A stretch of 64,000 bases of DNA from positions 21,727 to 85,726 of the forward strand of contig CAMBEP010000017.1 of NCBI GenBank assembly GCA_945865635.1, in the 5' to 3' direction. Source of the DNA: Candidatus Kuenenia stuttgartensis (GTDB lineage Bacteria; Planctomycetota; Planctomycetia; Isosphaerales; Isosphaeraceae). Of the stretch, positions 45,682 through 53,281 are shown in pieces (the stretch's first letter is position 1; each line of letters begins with the position of its first letter). The notes beneath the pieces are model-generated. The model saw only the letters and a program-made list of their open reading frames with translations. It ran no database searches and was not told where the DNA came from. The position numbers and the translations under genes are program-made.

Positions 45682-45707
45682 CTTCATGCTTGCAAAAAAG
45701 TATGAAG
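45682..45707 (+). other. Hairpin after the BtuF-like gene
   Basis: CTTCATGCTT (45682-45691) pairs with AAGTATGAAG (45698-45707), 10 base pairs with one G-U wobble and a 6-base loop, starting 23 bases past the stop. It is followed by TGGGG, not a T-run, so it could be either a terminator-like 3' end or part of the rplY leader. Confidence 0.4.
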
Positions 45708-45771
45708 TGGGGTATCCTTTCCCGAATCGACCTCAGCACCGGATTGTAAGGTGATATGAGGCGGGTCGAAT

Positions 45772-45802
45772 GCGAATGTTCGCCGGTCTGACCGGCGTAT
45801 TT
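45772..45802 (+). terminator. Terminator with overlapping alternative hairpin, upstream of rplY
   Basis: CGCCGGT (45781-45787) pairs with ACCGGCG (45791-45797) over a 3-base loop and is followed by TATTTTATT, an intrinsic terminator. A second palindrome, GCGAA-TG-TTCGC (45772-45783), shares three bases with its left arm, so the two stems cannot form fully at once. It could simply end the upstream transcript, or act as an attenuator in a long rplY leader (rplY starts 125 bases on). Confidence 0.6.
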
Positions 45803-45922
45803 TATTCTTGGCAAATGTCAGGAATTGCGTAGAAAGTCGACCCTCAAGGTGAGTTCGAATGATGTTGATCGTCGTTGTAAAGCCTTGACAGTAATGAAAC
45901 AGAGTGCGAGATCACTGGACAC

Positions 45923-46564
45923 ATGAGTACGATAGTCACCATCGCGGCCGAAGCCAGAGATACAGCGAAGAACAAGGGCACAGGCACGCGAGTGAGTCGC
46001 CGTCTTCGCGCCGCAGGCCGTGTTCCTGCAATCATTTATGGCCACAAGCAAGCAGCACAGCCGATCAGCATTACGGCTCACGATGTATTGGGCATTCTTA
46101 AGCGTGGGTCACACGTTGTTGGCTTGGATCTTGGAAAAGGTCAAAGCGAAACGGTTTTGGTTCGTGAGTTGCAGTGGGATTACCTTGGCAAGGAAGTGAT
46201 CCACATCGACTTCTTTCGGGCAGACTTGACAGAAGAAGTGGAAAGCGATGTTCGGATTGAACTCAAAGGTGAAGCGCCTGGAGTGACTGAAGGTGGAGTG
46301 CTTGATGTGCCTCACCACTCGATTAAAATTCGATGTCAGACCAGTGCCATACCAGATTCAATTCGGGTTGACATCACTAATCTCCACCTTGGACAGGTCA
46401 TCCATGTGAAAGATATAGTGATGCCTGACGGTGTGACTGCGGTTTCCGCAGGCGATGAAATCGTAGTTCACCTGATTCGCCCGACAGGTGAGTCTGCAGC
46501 GTCTGCTGAAACATTGACACAGCCTGAAGTGATCACACGACCTGAGAAGAAGCCAGAAGTCTGA
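45923..46564 (+). CDS. rplY: 50S ribosomal protein L25 (CTC form)
   Basis: A 213-residue protein: an N-terminal L25 domain (ARDTAKNKGTGTRVSRRLRAAGRVPAIIYGH) that binds 5S rRNA, plus the C-terminal TL5/CTC domain (IDFFRADLTEEVESDVRIELKGEAPGV, then GVLDVPHHSIKIRCQ). It ends in an unstructured Thr/Ala/Glu tail. The long form is usual outside gamma-proteobacteria. It opens the rplY-pth-rpsF-ssb-rplI-dnaB block. The rplY-pth order is found in many bacteria. The leader upstream carries a terminator-like hairpin. Confidence 0.95.
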   Translation: MSTIVTIAAEARDTAKNKGTGTRVSRRLRAAGRVPAIIYGHKQAAQPISITAHDVLGILKRGSHVVGLDLGKGQSETVLVRELQWDYLGKEVIHIDFFRADLTEEVESDVRIELKGEAPGVTEGGVLDVPHHSIKIRCQTSAIPDSIRVDITNLHLGQVIHVKDIVMPDGVTAVSAGDEIVVHLIRPTGESAASAETLTQPEVITRPEKKPEV

Positions 46565-46626
46565 CTCTCGTTGTTCACTTCGTTGAACGATTGCTGAGAT
46601 ACTTGAAAGAGATCGTGGAAAAGCTT

Positions 46627-47217
46627 ATGGCCAATATCAAAGTGGTCGTTGGCTTAGGTAATCCTGGTTCAAAATATGAAGACACGCGTCATAACATAGG
46701 TTTTGATGTGATTGACAGACTGGCCTTGAGCCAGTCTGGTGTCAAGTTTGCGAAGAAGTTTGAGTCTGAGATTGCAGATATTGAGCTTGACTTTAGTCGG
46801 GTGATGTTGGTCAAACCAATGACTTTCATGAACTTGAGTGGAAAAGCTGTCGCACAGGTCATGCAGTTTTACAAAATTCCGCTTGTAGATCTCTTGGTGA
46901 TTTGCGACGATCTGAGCCTTCCATTAGGACGACTTAGAATTCGGGCGGGAGGTAGTGATGGGGGTCAAAGAGGTTTGCGAGACATCTCCAGGGCATTGGG
47001 AACGGATCAATTTCCAAGAGCCAGGCTAGGGATCGGTGATCGAGGCATAATAGACGCTGCTGACTATGTGCTTGCGAAATTTCGACCAAGTGAACGACCA
47101 GCAGTATCAGGTGGTGTGATGACAACTTTGCAGGCGGTTAGTGTCTGGATGAATCAGGGTATTGAAGCGGCGATGAATCGATTCAATGGTATGGTTGACC
47201 CACACTCATCAAGTTGA
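46627..47217 (+). CDS. pth: Peptidyl-tRNA hydrolase
   Basis: A 196-residue enzyme that releases tRNA from prematurely dissociated peptidyl-tRNA. The ATG at 46627 starts the conserved ANIKVVVGLGNPGSKYEDTRHNIGF, with Asn12 and the catalytic His22. MTFMNLSGKAVAQVMQFY carries the next conserved Asn. LVICDDLSLPLGRLRIRAGGSDGGQRGLRDI holds the catalytic-site Asp and the GGSxGxxGL loop. A GTG or ATG further upstream in the frame (46591) is not needed. It follows rplY by 62 bases and precedes rpsF. Confidence 0.96.
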   Translation: MANIKVVVGLGNPGSKYEDTRHNIGFDVIDRLALSQSGVKFAKKFESEIADIELDFSRVMLVKPMTFMNLSGKAVAQVMQFYKIPLVDLLVICDDLSLPLGRLRIRAGGSDGGQRGLRDISRALGTDQFPRARLGIGDRGIIDAADYVLAKFRPSERPAVSGGVMTTLQAVSVWMNQGIEAAMNRFNGMVDPHSSS

Positions 47218-47292
47218 AGTTGTATAATTGCTACTCTCAATGATCCAGTGCGGTTTTCTGGTAGTGATTCGGGACGGTTCAGATAACAACAT

Positions 47293-47327
47293 GGTGGCTT
47301 CTCCGTGTGAAGGAGATTGTGGCCACC
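47293..47327 (+). promoter_or_regulatory. Structured leader hairpin before rpsF
   Basis: GGTGGC (47293-47298) pairs with GCCACC (47322-47327), and inside it TCTCC (47300-47304) pairs with GGAGA (47312-47316) over a GTGTGAA loop. It ends 8 bases before the GGAGG ribosome-binding site (47336-47340). Many rpsF genes are autoregulated by an S6:S18-binding leader. I cannot match this hairpin to that motif, so regulation is inference. Confidence 0.4.
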
Positions 47328-47348
47328 AGTTCATCGGAGGTTCGATCC

Positions 47349-47759
47349 TTGTCAGTTCAAACGTATGAAGCGATGTTTTTGCTGGATAGCACAAAAGCGT
47401 CCATCAATTGGGATGTGACGGTTCAGCAGATTCATGAAATCCTGACCCGGCAGAAAGCCGAAATCGTAGCGAGTCGTCAATGGGACGAACGTCGATTGGC
47501 TTATGCTGTTGATGGACACCGTAAAGGCGTCTATCTTTTGACGTATTTTAAAGTCGATTCGCTGGCTCTGGCGACGATCAGCCATGATTGTCGTCTGAAT
47601 GACACGATTCTACGCGAGATGATTTTAAAGATTCACCCCAAGCTTGTTGAGCCGCTGATTGAATCGGCGATGAATTCCACACCATCCGTCGAAGAAGAGC
47701 GTCGTGGTGAAGACGAATATGAAGAACGTCCACGTCGCCGGCGTCGTGACGACGCATGA
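47349..47759 (+). CDS. rpsF: 30S ribosomal protein S6
   Basis: A 136-residue protein from a TTG start at 47349. That start has GGAGG exactly 8 bases upstream and gives the family N terminus (SVQTYEAMFLLDSTKA). A GTG at 47307 would add 14 residues. The core RQKAEIVASRQWDERRLAYAVDGHRKGVYLLTYF and the C-terminal acidic then basic tail (EEERRGEDEYEERPRRRRRDD) are normal for S6 outside E. coli. S6 binds 16S rRNA with S18. The usual rpsR gene is not found next to it, since ssb follows directly. Confidence 0.95.
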   Translation: MSVQTYEAMFLLDSTKASINWDVTVQQIHEILTRQKAEIVASRQWDERRLAYAVDGHRKGVYLLTYFKVDSLALATISHDCRLNDTILREMILKIHPKLVEPLIESAMNSTPSVEEERRGEDEYEERPRRRRRDDA

Positions 47760-47820
47760 TGCGGTTGCAGGGCGATTGACCACACGAGAAACCGCCCGAC
47801 GAACTGGAGAATGATCTACG

Positions 47821-48357
47821 ATGGCAGATTTAAACAAGGTATTTCTGATTGGTCGGTTGACGCATGACCCCGAGTTGCGTTACACGCCCAATGGTACGCC
47901 TGTTGCTGATCTAAAATTGGCAACCAGTCGTAAGTATGCGACACGCGAAGGCGAAACGCGTGAAGAAACCTTATATATCGTAGTGACAGTCTGGAATCGT
48001 CAGGCGGAAAACTGTTGTCAATATCTACGTAAGGGGCGTGCAGTTCACGTTGAAGGTTATCTCAAGGAAGAAACTTGGGAGACGCGTGAAGGCGAGAAGC
48101 GTTCCAAGATCAAGGTTGAAGCGGAACGTGTCCAGTTTCTGGACAAGAAGGATGACAGCATATCGTCCCCAGTTCATGCATCCTCTGATGACGGTGGTTA
48201 CTCTGCGTCACCTCAATCGTCATCCGTTAGTAGTTCTGCATCTCGTCGACCATCGGTTCCTGCCGCCACCGAACGACCATCGCCACCGAGGCGTCCAAGC
48301 CCGTCGTTTGATTCTGGGCCACCCGACGGCGGTGATGATGAAGATATCCCATTCTGA
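47821..48357 (+). CDS. ssb: Single-stranded DNA-binding protein
   Basis: A 178-residue tetrameric ssDNA-binding protein. The OB fold fills residues 1-110 (ADLNKVFLIGRLTHDPELRYTPNGTPVADLKLATSRKY, then VVTVWNRQAENCCQYLRKGRAVHVEGYLKEETWE). A Pro/Ser-rich linker follows. The C-terminal tip DDEDIPF is the acidic partner-binding peptide that recruits repair and replication proteins. GGAG lies upstream of the ATG. It sits between rpsF and rplI, the usual place in bacteria for rpsF-ssb-rpsR-rplI, but without rpsR. Confidence 0.96.
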   Translation: MADLNKVFLIGRLTHDPELRYTPNGTPVADLKLATSRKYATREGETREETLYIVVTVWNRQAENCCQYLRKGRAVHVEGYLKEETWETREGEKRSKIKVEAERVQFLDKKDDSISSPVHASSDDGGYSASPQSSSVSSSASRRPSVPAATERPSPPRRPSPSFDSGPPDGGDDEDIPF

Positions 48358-48451
48358 CCACTTAATTCTGAAAGCCCGGGTCATTTGACCATCAACGTGC
48401 TTTTTGAAATTGATATGAAACTCGAAGACTAGTATCGGAGTTCCTTCTCAA

Positions 48452-49045
48452 ATGGCAAGTACAGCTAAAGCCGCGAAAGCTGCAGGCAAGTCAGGCAAGT
48501 CAGGCAAGAGTAAATCACAACCCGTTGGTCCAGCCCGTCAACCGGGGGTTGAGCGCCGTAAGAATCACCCATTACGAGCCAAAGATGGCTATCAGACATT
48601 GATTCTGATGCACAATGTCCCGTATGTCGGGAAGACTGGTGAAGTTGTCAAGGTGCGACCTGGTTTTGCTCGCAACTACCTTGTCCCTCAAGGACTTGGT
48701 ATTTTTGCCACAGCTCATAACCTTCGTATTGTTGAACAGCATCAGCGCCGATCCAAAGAAATGGAAGCTGCCAAGCGTTCGGAACTGGTCGGTCTGGCCG
48801 CTCAGATCAATCAGAAGTCGATCACAATCGAAGCCAATGCCAACCCAGAGGGTTATCTCTACGGTTCGGTCAATGCCGATCAAATCGCTACTGTTCTTCG
48901 TTCCGCAAACTTTGCTGTGACCGAAGAAATGGTTAAGATTGATGGTCCTTTGAAGGAGCTTGGCCAGTATACAATTCGTCTGCATCTTGGTATGGATATC
49001 GACTCCGAGATTAACCTCTGGGTTGTTCCTGCTCACGCAGAATAA
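48452..49045 (+). CDS. rplI: 50S ribosomal protein L9 with N-terminal extension
   Basis: A 197-residue L9. The conserved core begins at about residue 47 (YQTLILMHNVPYVGKTGEVVKVRPGFARNYLVPQG), equivalent to the very N terminus of typical L9 (about 150 residues). The first 46 residues are a basic, low-complexity extension (repeats of GKSGKS, then Pro/Arg). L9 binds 23S rRNA near L1 and its long helix reaches the neighbouring ribosome. The C-terminal domain is complete. The start ATG has GGAG 12 bases upstream. The next gene, dnaB, follows the common rplI-dnaB order. Confidence 0.94.
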   Translation: MASTAKAAKAAGKSGKSGKSKSQPVGPARQPGVERRKNHPLRAKDGYQTLILMHNVPYVGKTGEVVKVRPGFARNYLVPQGLGIFATAHNLRIVEQHQRRSKEMEAAKRSELVGLAAQINQKSITIEANANPEGYLYGSVNADQIATVLRSANFAVTEEMVKIDGPLKELGQYTIRLHLGMDIDSEINLWVVPAHAE

Positions 49046-49093
49046 GCTCGGTCATCTCTCGTTCCGACTGTCATGCCGGTTTCTCAACATCAT

Positions 49094-49140
49094 GAATCCC
49101 AGATGGTCCTAACCTTTCAGGTTAGTGATCTCTGGGGTTC
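49094..49140 (+). terminator. Two-part hairpin between rplI and dnaB
   Basis: An outer stem GAATCCCAGA (49094-49103) with TCTGGGGTTC (49131-49140), ten pairs with one G-U wobble, and an inner stem CTAACCT (49109-49115) with AGGTTAG (49119-49125). It lies 49 bases past the rplI stop and 60 bases before the dnaB start. There is no T-run after it. It may be a weak terminator or attenuator controlling how much dnaB is made from the ribosomal-protein transcript. Confidence 0.45.
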
Positions 49141-49199
49141 TGTGTTGGTGTTATATGCACTTTTCATTCGACACTTTCAGGATCAGGAGGCTTTCAGAA

Positions 49200-50612
49200 A
49201 TGTCCATGTATGTCGATAATGGAAGTGTTTCCGACGTTATTAAAACTGCCGCTGCTGATCGGCTTCCGCCTTTTAATCTTGAAGCTGAGCAAGGTCTTCT
49301 TGCAAGTGTTTTGCTTGATAATGACATCCTTCATGATGTCGTAAATATCATCAAACCTGATGATTTCTATCGTGAGTCGCATCAGATCATTTTTCGCCTG
49401 ATGCGTGAGATGTATGATGAAAATCGCCCAGTCGATTTAATCACTCTTGCCGAAGAGCTCACGACCAGACAACAGCTTGAAAAAGTCGGTGGAGATGATG
49501 GGCTGATCGAGATGGCCCAGCTTGTGGCTCACTCTGCCAATGCGAAATATTACAGCGAGATTATCAAGCAAAAGGCTGTGATCCGGAATATTATTCGTGC
49601 TTCCTCTGAAGTGCTTCAACTTTCATATGCCAATACACATACGGCGGATGAGCTGATTGAGGCAGCCGAGTCTCGGATTTTTGAGATTTCTGATGCTCAG
49701 GCGGCTGGTCAAACTGTCGAGCTCCGGGATGTCGTTGGTTTGGCCATGGACCGAATTGCTCAGCGATCTGAAAATCGCTTGCAAGTGACAGGCGTTGGTA
49801 CAAATTACCCTGATCTTGATGATATGACAGGTGGGTTTCAGGGTTCTCAACTGATCATTCTGGCTGCACGTCCATCGATGGGTAAAACGGCTCTTGCGCT
49901 GAATCTAATTGACCATGTTGCCGTTGACACCAAAAAACCTGTCCTTTTCTTTAGCCTTGAAATGGGACAGATGGAATTAGCCGAGCGGATGTTGGCGGCC
50001 AGGGGCCGGGTTGAAGGGCATAAACTTCGTACTGGGCATAATCTTGGAACTCGTGAAATGTCAAAGATTGGGGAAGCATTCGAGACGCTGCGAAGTGCTC
50101 CTGTCTTTCTCGATGATACCCCATCGCGAACGGTATTGCAGATTACAGCGAATGCGCGTCGTTTGAAGATGCGAAATGATATTGGTCTGATTGTCATTGA
50201 TTACATTCAACTCATTGACCAAGATGATTCTCGCGAGAGTCGCCAGGAGCATATTGCCAAAGTCAGTCGTCGACTTAAGACCCTGGCACGGGAATTGGAA
50301 GTGCCAGTGATTGCACTTTCTCAATTGAATCGTGGTGTTGAAACACGGGAAGACCGTCGCCCGCGTATGGCGGATTTGCGGGAATCTGGTGCAATTGAAC
50401 AGGATGCCGACATCGTTCTGCTTTTGCACAGGCCGGAATATTATGATCCTAATGATTCACCTGGTCAGGCAGAATTGATCATCGCCAAGAACCGATCAGG
50501 CGCGACAGGATCGATCAAATTGACATTCCTGCGAGACATCATGCGATTCGAATCCCTTTCACAAGACGACCCACGATTCAATAACGCTGAAGGCGGAATT
50601 GATACTTACTGA
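49200..50612 (+). CDS. dnaB: Replicative DNA helicase DnaB
   Basis: A 470-residue hexameric 5'-3' helicase for the replication fork. The ATG at 49200 has AGGAGG 9 bases upstream; the longer frame from 49125 is not coding-like. The N-terminal domain (PPFNLEAEQGLLASVLLDN) is intact. Walker A ARPSMGKTAL is at about residue 223, then FFSLEMGQMELAERMLA, a Walker B/sensor VIDYIQLI, SRRLKTLARELEVPVIALSQLNRGVE and DLRESGAIEQDADIVLLLHRPEYY. No intein is present. It closes the rplY-dnaB block. Confidence 0.96.
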   Translation: MSMYVDNGSVSDVIKTAAADRLPPFNLEAEQGLLASVLLDNDILHDVVNIIKPDDFYRESHQIIFRLMREMYDENRPVDLITLAEELTTRQQLEKVGGDDGLIEMAQLVAHSANAKYYSEIIKQKAVIRNIIRASSEVLQLSYANTHTADELIEAAESRIFEISDAQAAGQTVELRDVVGLAMDRIAQRSENRLQVTGVGTNYPDLDDMTGGFQGSQLIILAARPSMGKTALALNLIDHVAVDTKKPVLFFSLEMGQMELAERMLAARGRVEGHKLRTGHNLGTREMSKIGEAFETLRSAPVFLDDTPSRTVLQITANARRLKMRNDIGLIVIDYIQLIDQDDSRESRQEHIAKVSRRLKTLARELEVPVIALSQLNRGVETREDRRPRMADLRESGAIEQDADIVLLLHRPEYYDPNDSPGQAELIIAKNRSGATGSIKLTFLRDIMRFESLSQDDPRFNNAEGGIDTY

Positions 50613-50738
50613 TTAGATCTTTTGTCACCGACTTACTTCTACTTCCGTTCCAGCCGACCTGTAAATCAGGAAAATAGTCACTTATCTGGCAGGTGCTAAC
50701 CCTATTGAGAAACGAACCTGCGGACTGATAAATGCGAA

Positions 50739-51824
50739 TTAAATCGCGATCACACTGACTTGATCGGCAGGAATCAGGGCAGTAGATGCCGAGCCGGTTG
50801 AGAGTCCACCCAGGACAGTCGCAGTGGCGAGCGATTCGAGAATCTGTTCCCCAGGGGCCGTCATTTTGATTCGTCGGGTTGGTCCATTGAAAGCAATGTT
50901 TTCTAGTCGAACAGGAACGCGATTGGATTGGCCACCACCTGATGGAGCCATCCCCAGGGCGATGGCTTCTGGTCTTATCAGAACTTGCACTGGCGATCCG
51001 ATTTCGGGTGAACTCGTAGAGACAGACAATCGCCCAACCAATTGACCAAGCGCGAGTCGAACGAGCACCTCTCCGGCTTGTCCAATGGCTTCGATCTCTC
51101 CATCGAGTATGTTGCAGCCTCCAAAAAATTCTGCGGAACGTATGCTGTTGGGGCGTTGGAGCACCTCGGCGACGGGGCCTGTCTGGAGTATTTTACCCAA
51201 ATCCAGCAAACTGATTCGATCTGTAAACGGTAGCCACGGTTGTGGGTCGCGGGTGAGTATCAAGGTGGTCAATCGCTGGTCCGACTGGACTCTAGCAATA
51301 TTCTCACAAAGGGTTTCGGATTCTTCTGGCTGGAGGCCGTTGAGTGGTTCGTCGATGATCATGATTTGCGGGTCGACGATTAATGCTCTTGCCAGCTCGA
51401 CTCGGCGTGATTCGAGCTTGGTCAGAGAATCGGCTCTCTGCTGCTTCAGGCTATCGGCGCCGAACCAGCCCAAAGCTTCAGAAACACGGGTCTTCCGTTC
51501 CTGACGACTGTTTTTGAGTGACTTTAGCCCAAATTCTACGTTGGAATAAACAGAAAGGGCAGGCCAGAGCGAGTTGGACTTGGCAACCCAGCCAATACGG
51601 CGGCGGGCAGAAGGAATGTCGATTACGTCTCGGCCGTCGAGGTAGATCTCACCGCTGGAATCAGGTTCAAAGCCCGCTAAGGTTCTGCCGAGTAAGGTCT
51701 TTCCACTACCGGTCGGGCCAATGATCAGATGAATGGTCCCTGGCTTGGCTTCAAGTCGAATGTCGTCCAAAAGAATGAGCCCATCGGACACCAGTCTAAG
51801 GTTGTGGATGGTCAGACGAATCAT
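50739..51824 (-). CDS. ABC transporter ATPase-like protein with degenerate motifs (FbpC/PotA-like)
   Basis: A 361-residue protein with the FbpC/PotA layout: an ABC domain (about 1-235) and a TOBE-like beta domain (about 240-361). Walker A is intact (GPTGSGKT, 36-43) and Walker B is intact (IMIIDEP, Asp158, Glu159). Three other sites are not: the Q-loop glutamine is Lys82 (GWVAKSNSLWP in place of GxVFQ), the LSGGQ signature is LTKLE (134-138, before SRRVELARALI), and the H-switch histidine is Arg192 (LTRD in place of THD). ATP binding is likely, normal hydrolysis doubtful. It is co-directional with the binding-protein-like gene at 51892. The likely permease is at 31962. Confidence 0.85.
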   Translation of the reverse strand: MIRLTIHNLRLVSDGLILLDDIRLEAKPGTIHLIIGPTGSGKTLLGRTLAGFEPDSSGEIYLDGRDVIDIPSARRRIGWVAKSNSLWPALSVYSNVEFGLKSLKNSRQERKTRVSEALGWFGADSLKQQRADSLTKLESRRVELARALIVDPQIMIIDEPLNGLQPEESETLCENIARVQSDQRLTTLILTRDPQPWLPFTDRISLLDLGKILQTGPVAEVLQRPNSIRSAEFFGGCNILDGEIEAIGQAGEVLVRLALGQLVGRLSVSTSSPEIGSPVQVLIRPEAIALGMAPSGGGQSNRVPVRLENIAFNGPTRRIKMTAPGEQILESLATATVLGGLSTGSASTALIPADQVSVIAI

Positions 51825-51891
51825 ATGTATAGGATTTTCTTGATGGGTAAAAGTGTATTCTAAAATCGATTGTGGCCTATTAATAGGCCTG

Positions 51892-53208
51892 TTAAATCTC
51901 TTTTAGATAGCGGGTTACACGCCGGCATCGCTGCTGGATCCAAGCTCGCCACTCGGCTTTGAGCCAAGCTCTAAATCGAATGGAGTTTTGGAGACGACCG
52001 TTCTGAGCTTGGTCTAGCTTTTGGAGGTTGAGAAGATCTTGCGGGCTTTGAAATTCCTGGATCAACCAATCCCTTTCGCCTGCATCGGCAGCCATCTGTT
52101 CGACTAGCGCTACAACGTATTCAAAACCGCGGCGTTTTTGTAGGTCCTGAATTGAAGCAGGGGGCCATGGAGGCAATTCCGTGATATATTTTTCAGCCTT
52201 TATTCGAAGTTCGCCTGTCGTTGTTTCAATGGTCTGCCAAGCACTGCGAAGTTCAGTTAAACAGCTCTTCAAGATGATTGATCCCATGTCACTGGTAAAA
52301 TCGTGATTGTGGATTTGGGCACCATCTGGATGGGAAACGGTTTTAAGACGATTGGTCATTTTGCAGAATAACTGGAACTTATCTATGGATGAAACTTCAG
52401 ATTCAAGCGAGTTCCATGTGCTTATGCACTCTGGCCAATAGATAGGTCCGGTTTCTTCGATCCCGAGGGTCTTGGCTAGTGCCGGGCCACCTCGCCAGAT
52501 TTGGTAATCTTCGAAATCCAAATGAGTTAGAACGAGTTGCGACACATTTGTAGATCCATTGCCATGTGCCGTTGTAGAGACTTGGCGTGCAAGGCGGATC
52601 CAACGAGCGAACCCGCTGGCTTGATCGGGGGCAGATTGAAAAACGGCAAATAAATAGGCATGGGTTAATAGGTCTGTGTCGGGGTCGGATAGAAATAAGG
52701 ATTGGCCCATTGCGGGCCAGTCGTTTGGATTGCCAATATTTGACCAGTTTTTGCGTGTGTTGAGAGTTTGTTCAGGCAAAGCTATCGGCGAGCTTCGGAT
52801 CTTGCTTGTAACAGCAGGTGCGCGAACTTGATTTAAGTTAAAATTGATCAACGATTTAGATTCAAAGCGTCGATGGATAGTTTTGTGCCCACCTACAAGG
52901 CCATTTGCGAATCGGGATAGATGATCCAGATGACTCTTCGCGAGTTCGTTTTCTGGAACCTCTAACCACTGAAGGTGGATAGGGGCCAGATTCTGGGACT
53001 TCAGCCAAATGTTAAAATCCTCCGACCATCTGGTTTGCAGAGACAGATTCCAAGGTGTGAATAGGTGTAGCCTGTCTGGTTGGTGGAATGAGAACAACTG
53101 GGAGAGCGATGAGCTTGACGAGCATCCTGAAATACTTCCAAGCAAAAACGCCTGAAGTGCTGCCCTTCGATTTGGCTGACAACCGTATTCAGGCATCATA
53201 TTAGGCAT
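51892..53208 (-). CDS. Lipoprotein resembling an ABC solute-binding protein, strongly diverged
   Basis: A 438-residue protein with a lipoprotein-like signal: twin arginines (NRRAALQAFL), then GSISGC with the lipidated Cys29 followed by a Ser run. LHLFTPWNLSLQTRWSEDFNIWLKSQNLAPIHLQWLE and FANGLVGGHKTI resemble the first lobe of iron/thiamine solute-binding proteins (start of the chain, then a loop with a ligand-side Gly pair), and ALPEQTLNTRKNWSNI, NDWPAMGQSLFLSDP and YLFAVFQSAPDQASGFARWI the second. The C-terminal 130 residues are a helical, Trp- and Arg-rich addition not usual for the fold. Next to the ATPase-like gene (67-base gap, same strand). Function as a binding protein is inferred. 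Confidence 0.6.
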   Translation of the reverse strand: MPNMMPEYGCQPNRRAALQAFLLGSISGCSSSSSLSQLFSFHQPDRLHLFTPWNLSLQTRWSEDFNIWLKSQNLAPIHLQWLEVPENELAKSHLDHLSRFANGLVGGHKTIHRRFESKSLINFNLNQVRAPAVTSKIRSSPIALPEQTLNTRKNWSNIGNPNDWPAMGQSLFLSDPDTDLLTHAYLFAVFQSAPDQASGFARWIRLARQVSTTAHGNGSTNVSQLVLTHLDFEDYQIWRGGPALAKTLGIEETGPIYWPECISTWNSLESEVSSIDKFQLFCKMTNRLKTVSHPDGAQIHNHDFTSDMGSIILKSCLTELRSAWQTIETTTGELRIKAEKYITELPPWPPASIQDLQKRRGFEYVVALVEQMAADAGERDWLIQEFQSPQDLLNLQKLDQAQNGRLQNSIRFRAWLKAEWRAWIQQRCRRVTRYLKEI

Positions 53209-53232
53209 TGTCTAAGGGGCTGATTTGGACAT

Positions 53233-53267
53233 AAGTGCTGAGTCACACGAAAAGTGACTCAGCACTT
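53233..53267 (-). terminator. Perfect 14-bp hairpin downstream of the M28 peptidase gene
   Basis: AAGTGCTGAGTCAC (53233-53246) and GTGACTCAGCACTT (53254-53267) are exact inverse complements around a 7-base loop, 15 bases past the stop of the gene at 53282. There is no T-run on either strand, so it would be a terminator only if this lineage tolerates that. It also separates the gene from the start of the lipoprotein gene at 53208. Confidence 0.6.
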
Positions 53268-53281
53268 GATCGATTGGAGAA

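Noticed and set aside
45700..45800. A tRNA-like GGTCGAATG segment
   Set aside because: It does not fold into a cloverleaf, lacks an acceptor stem and is better explained by the hairpins before rplY.
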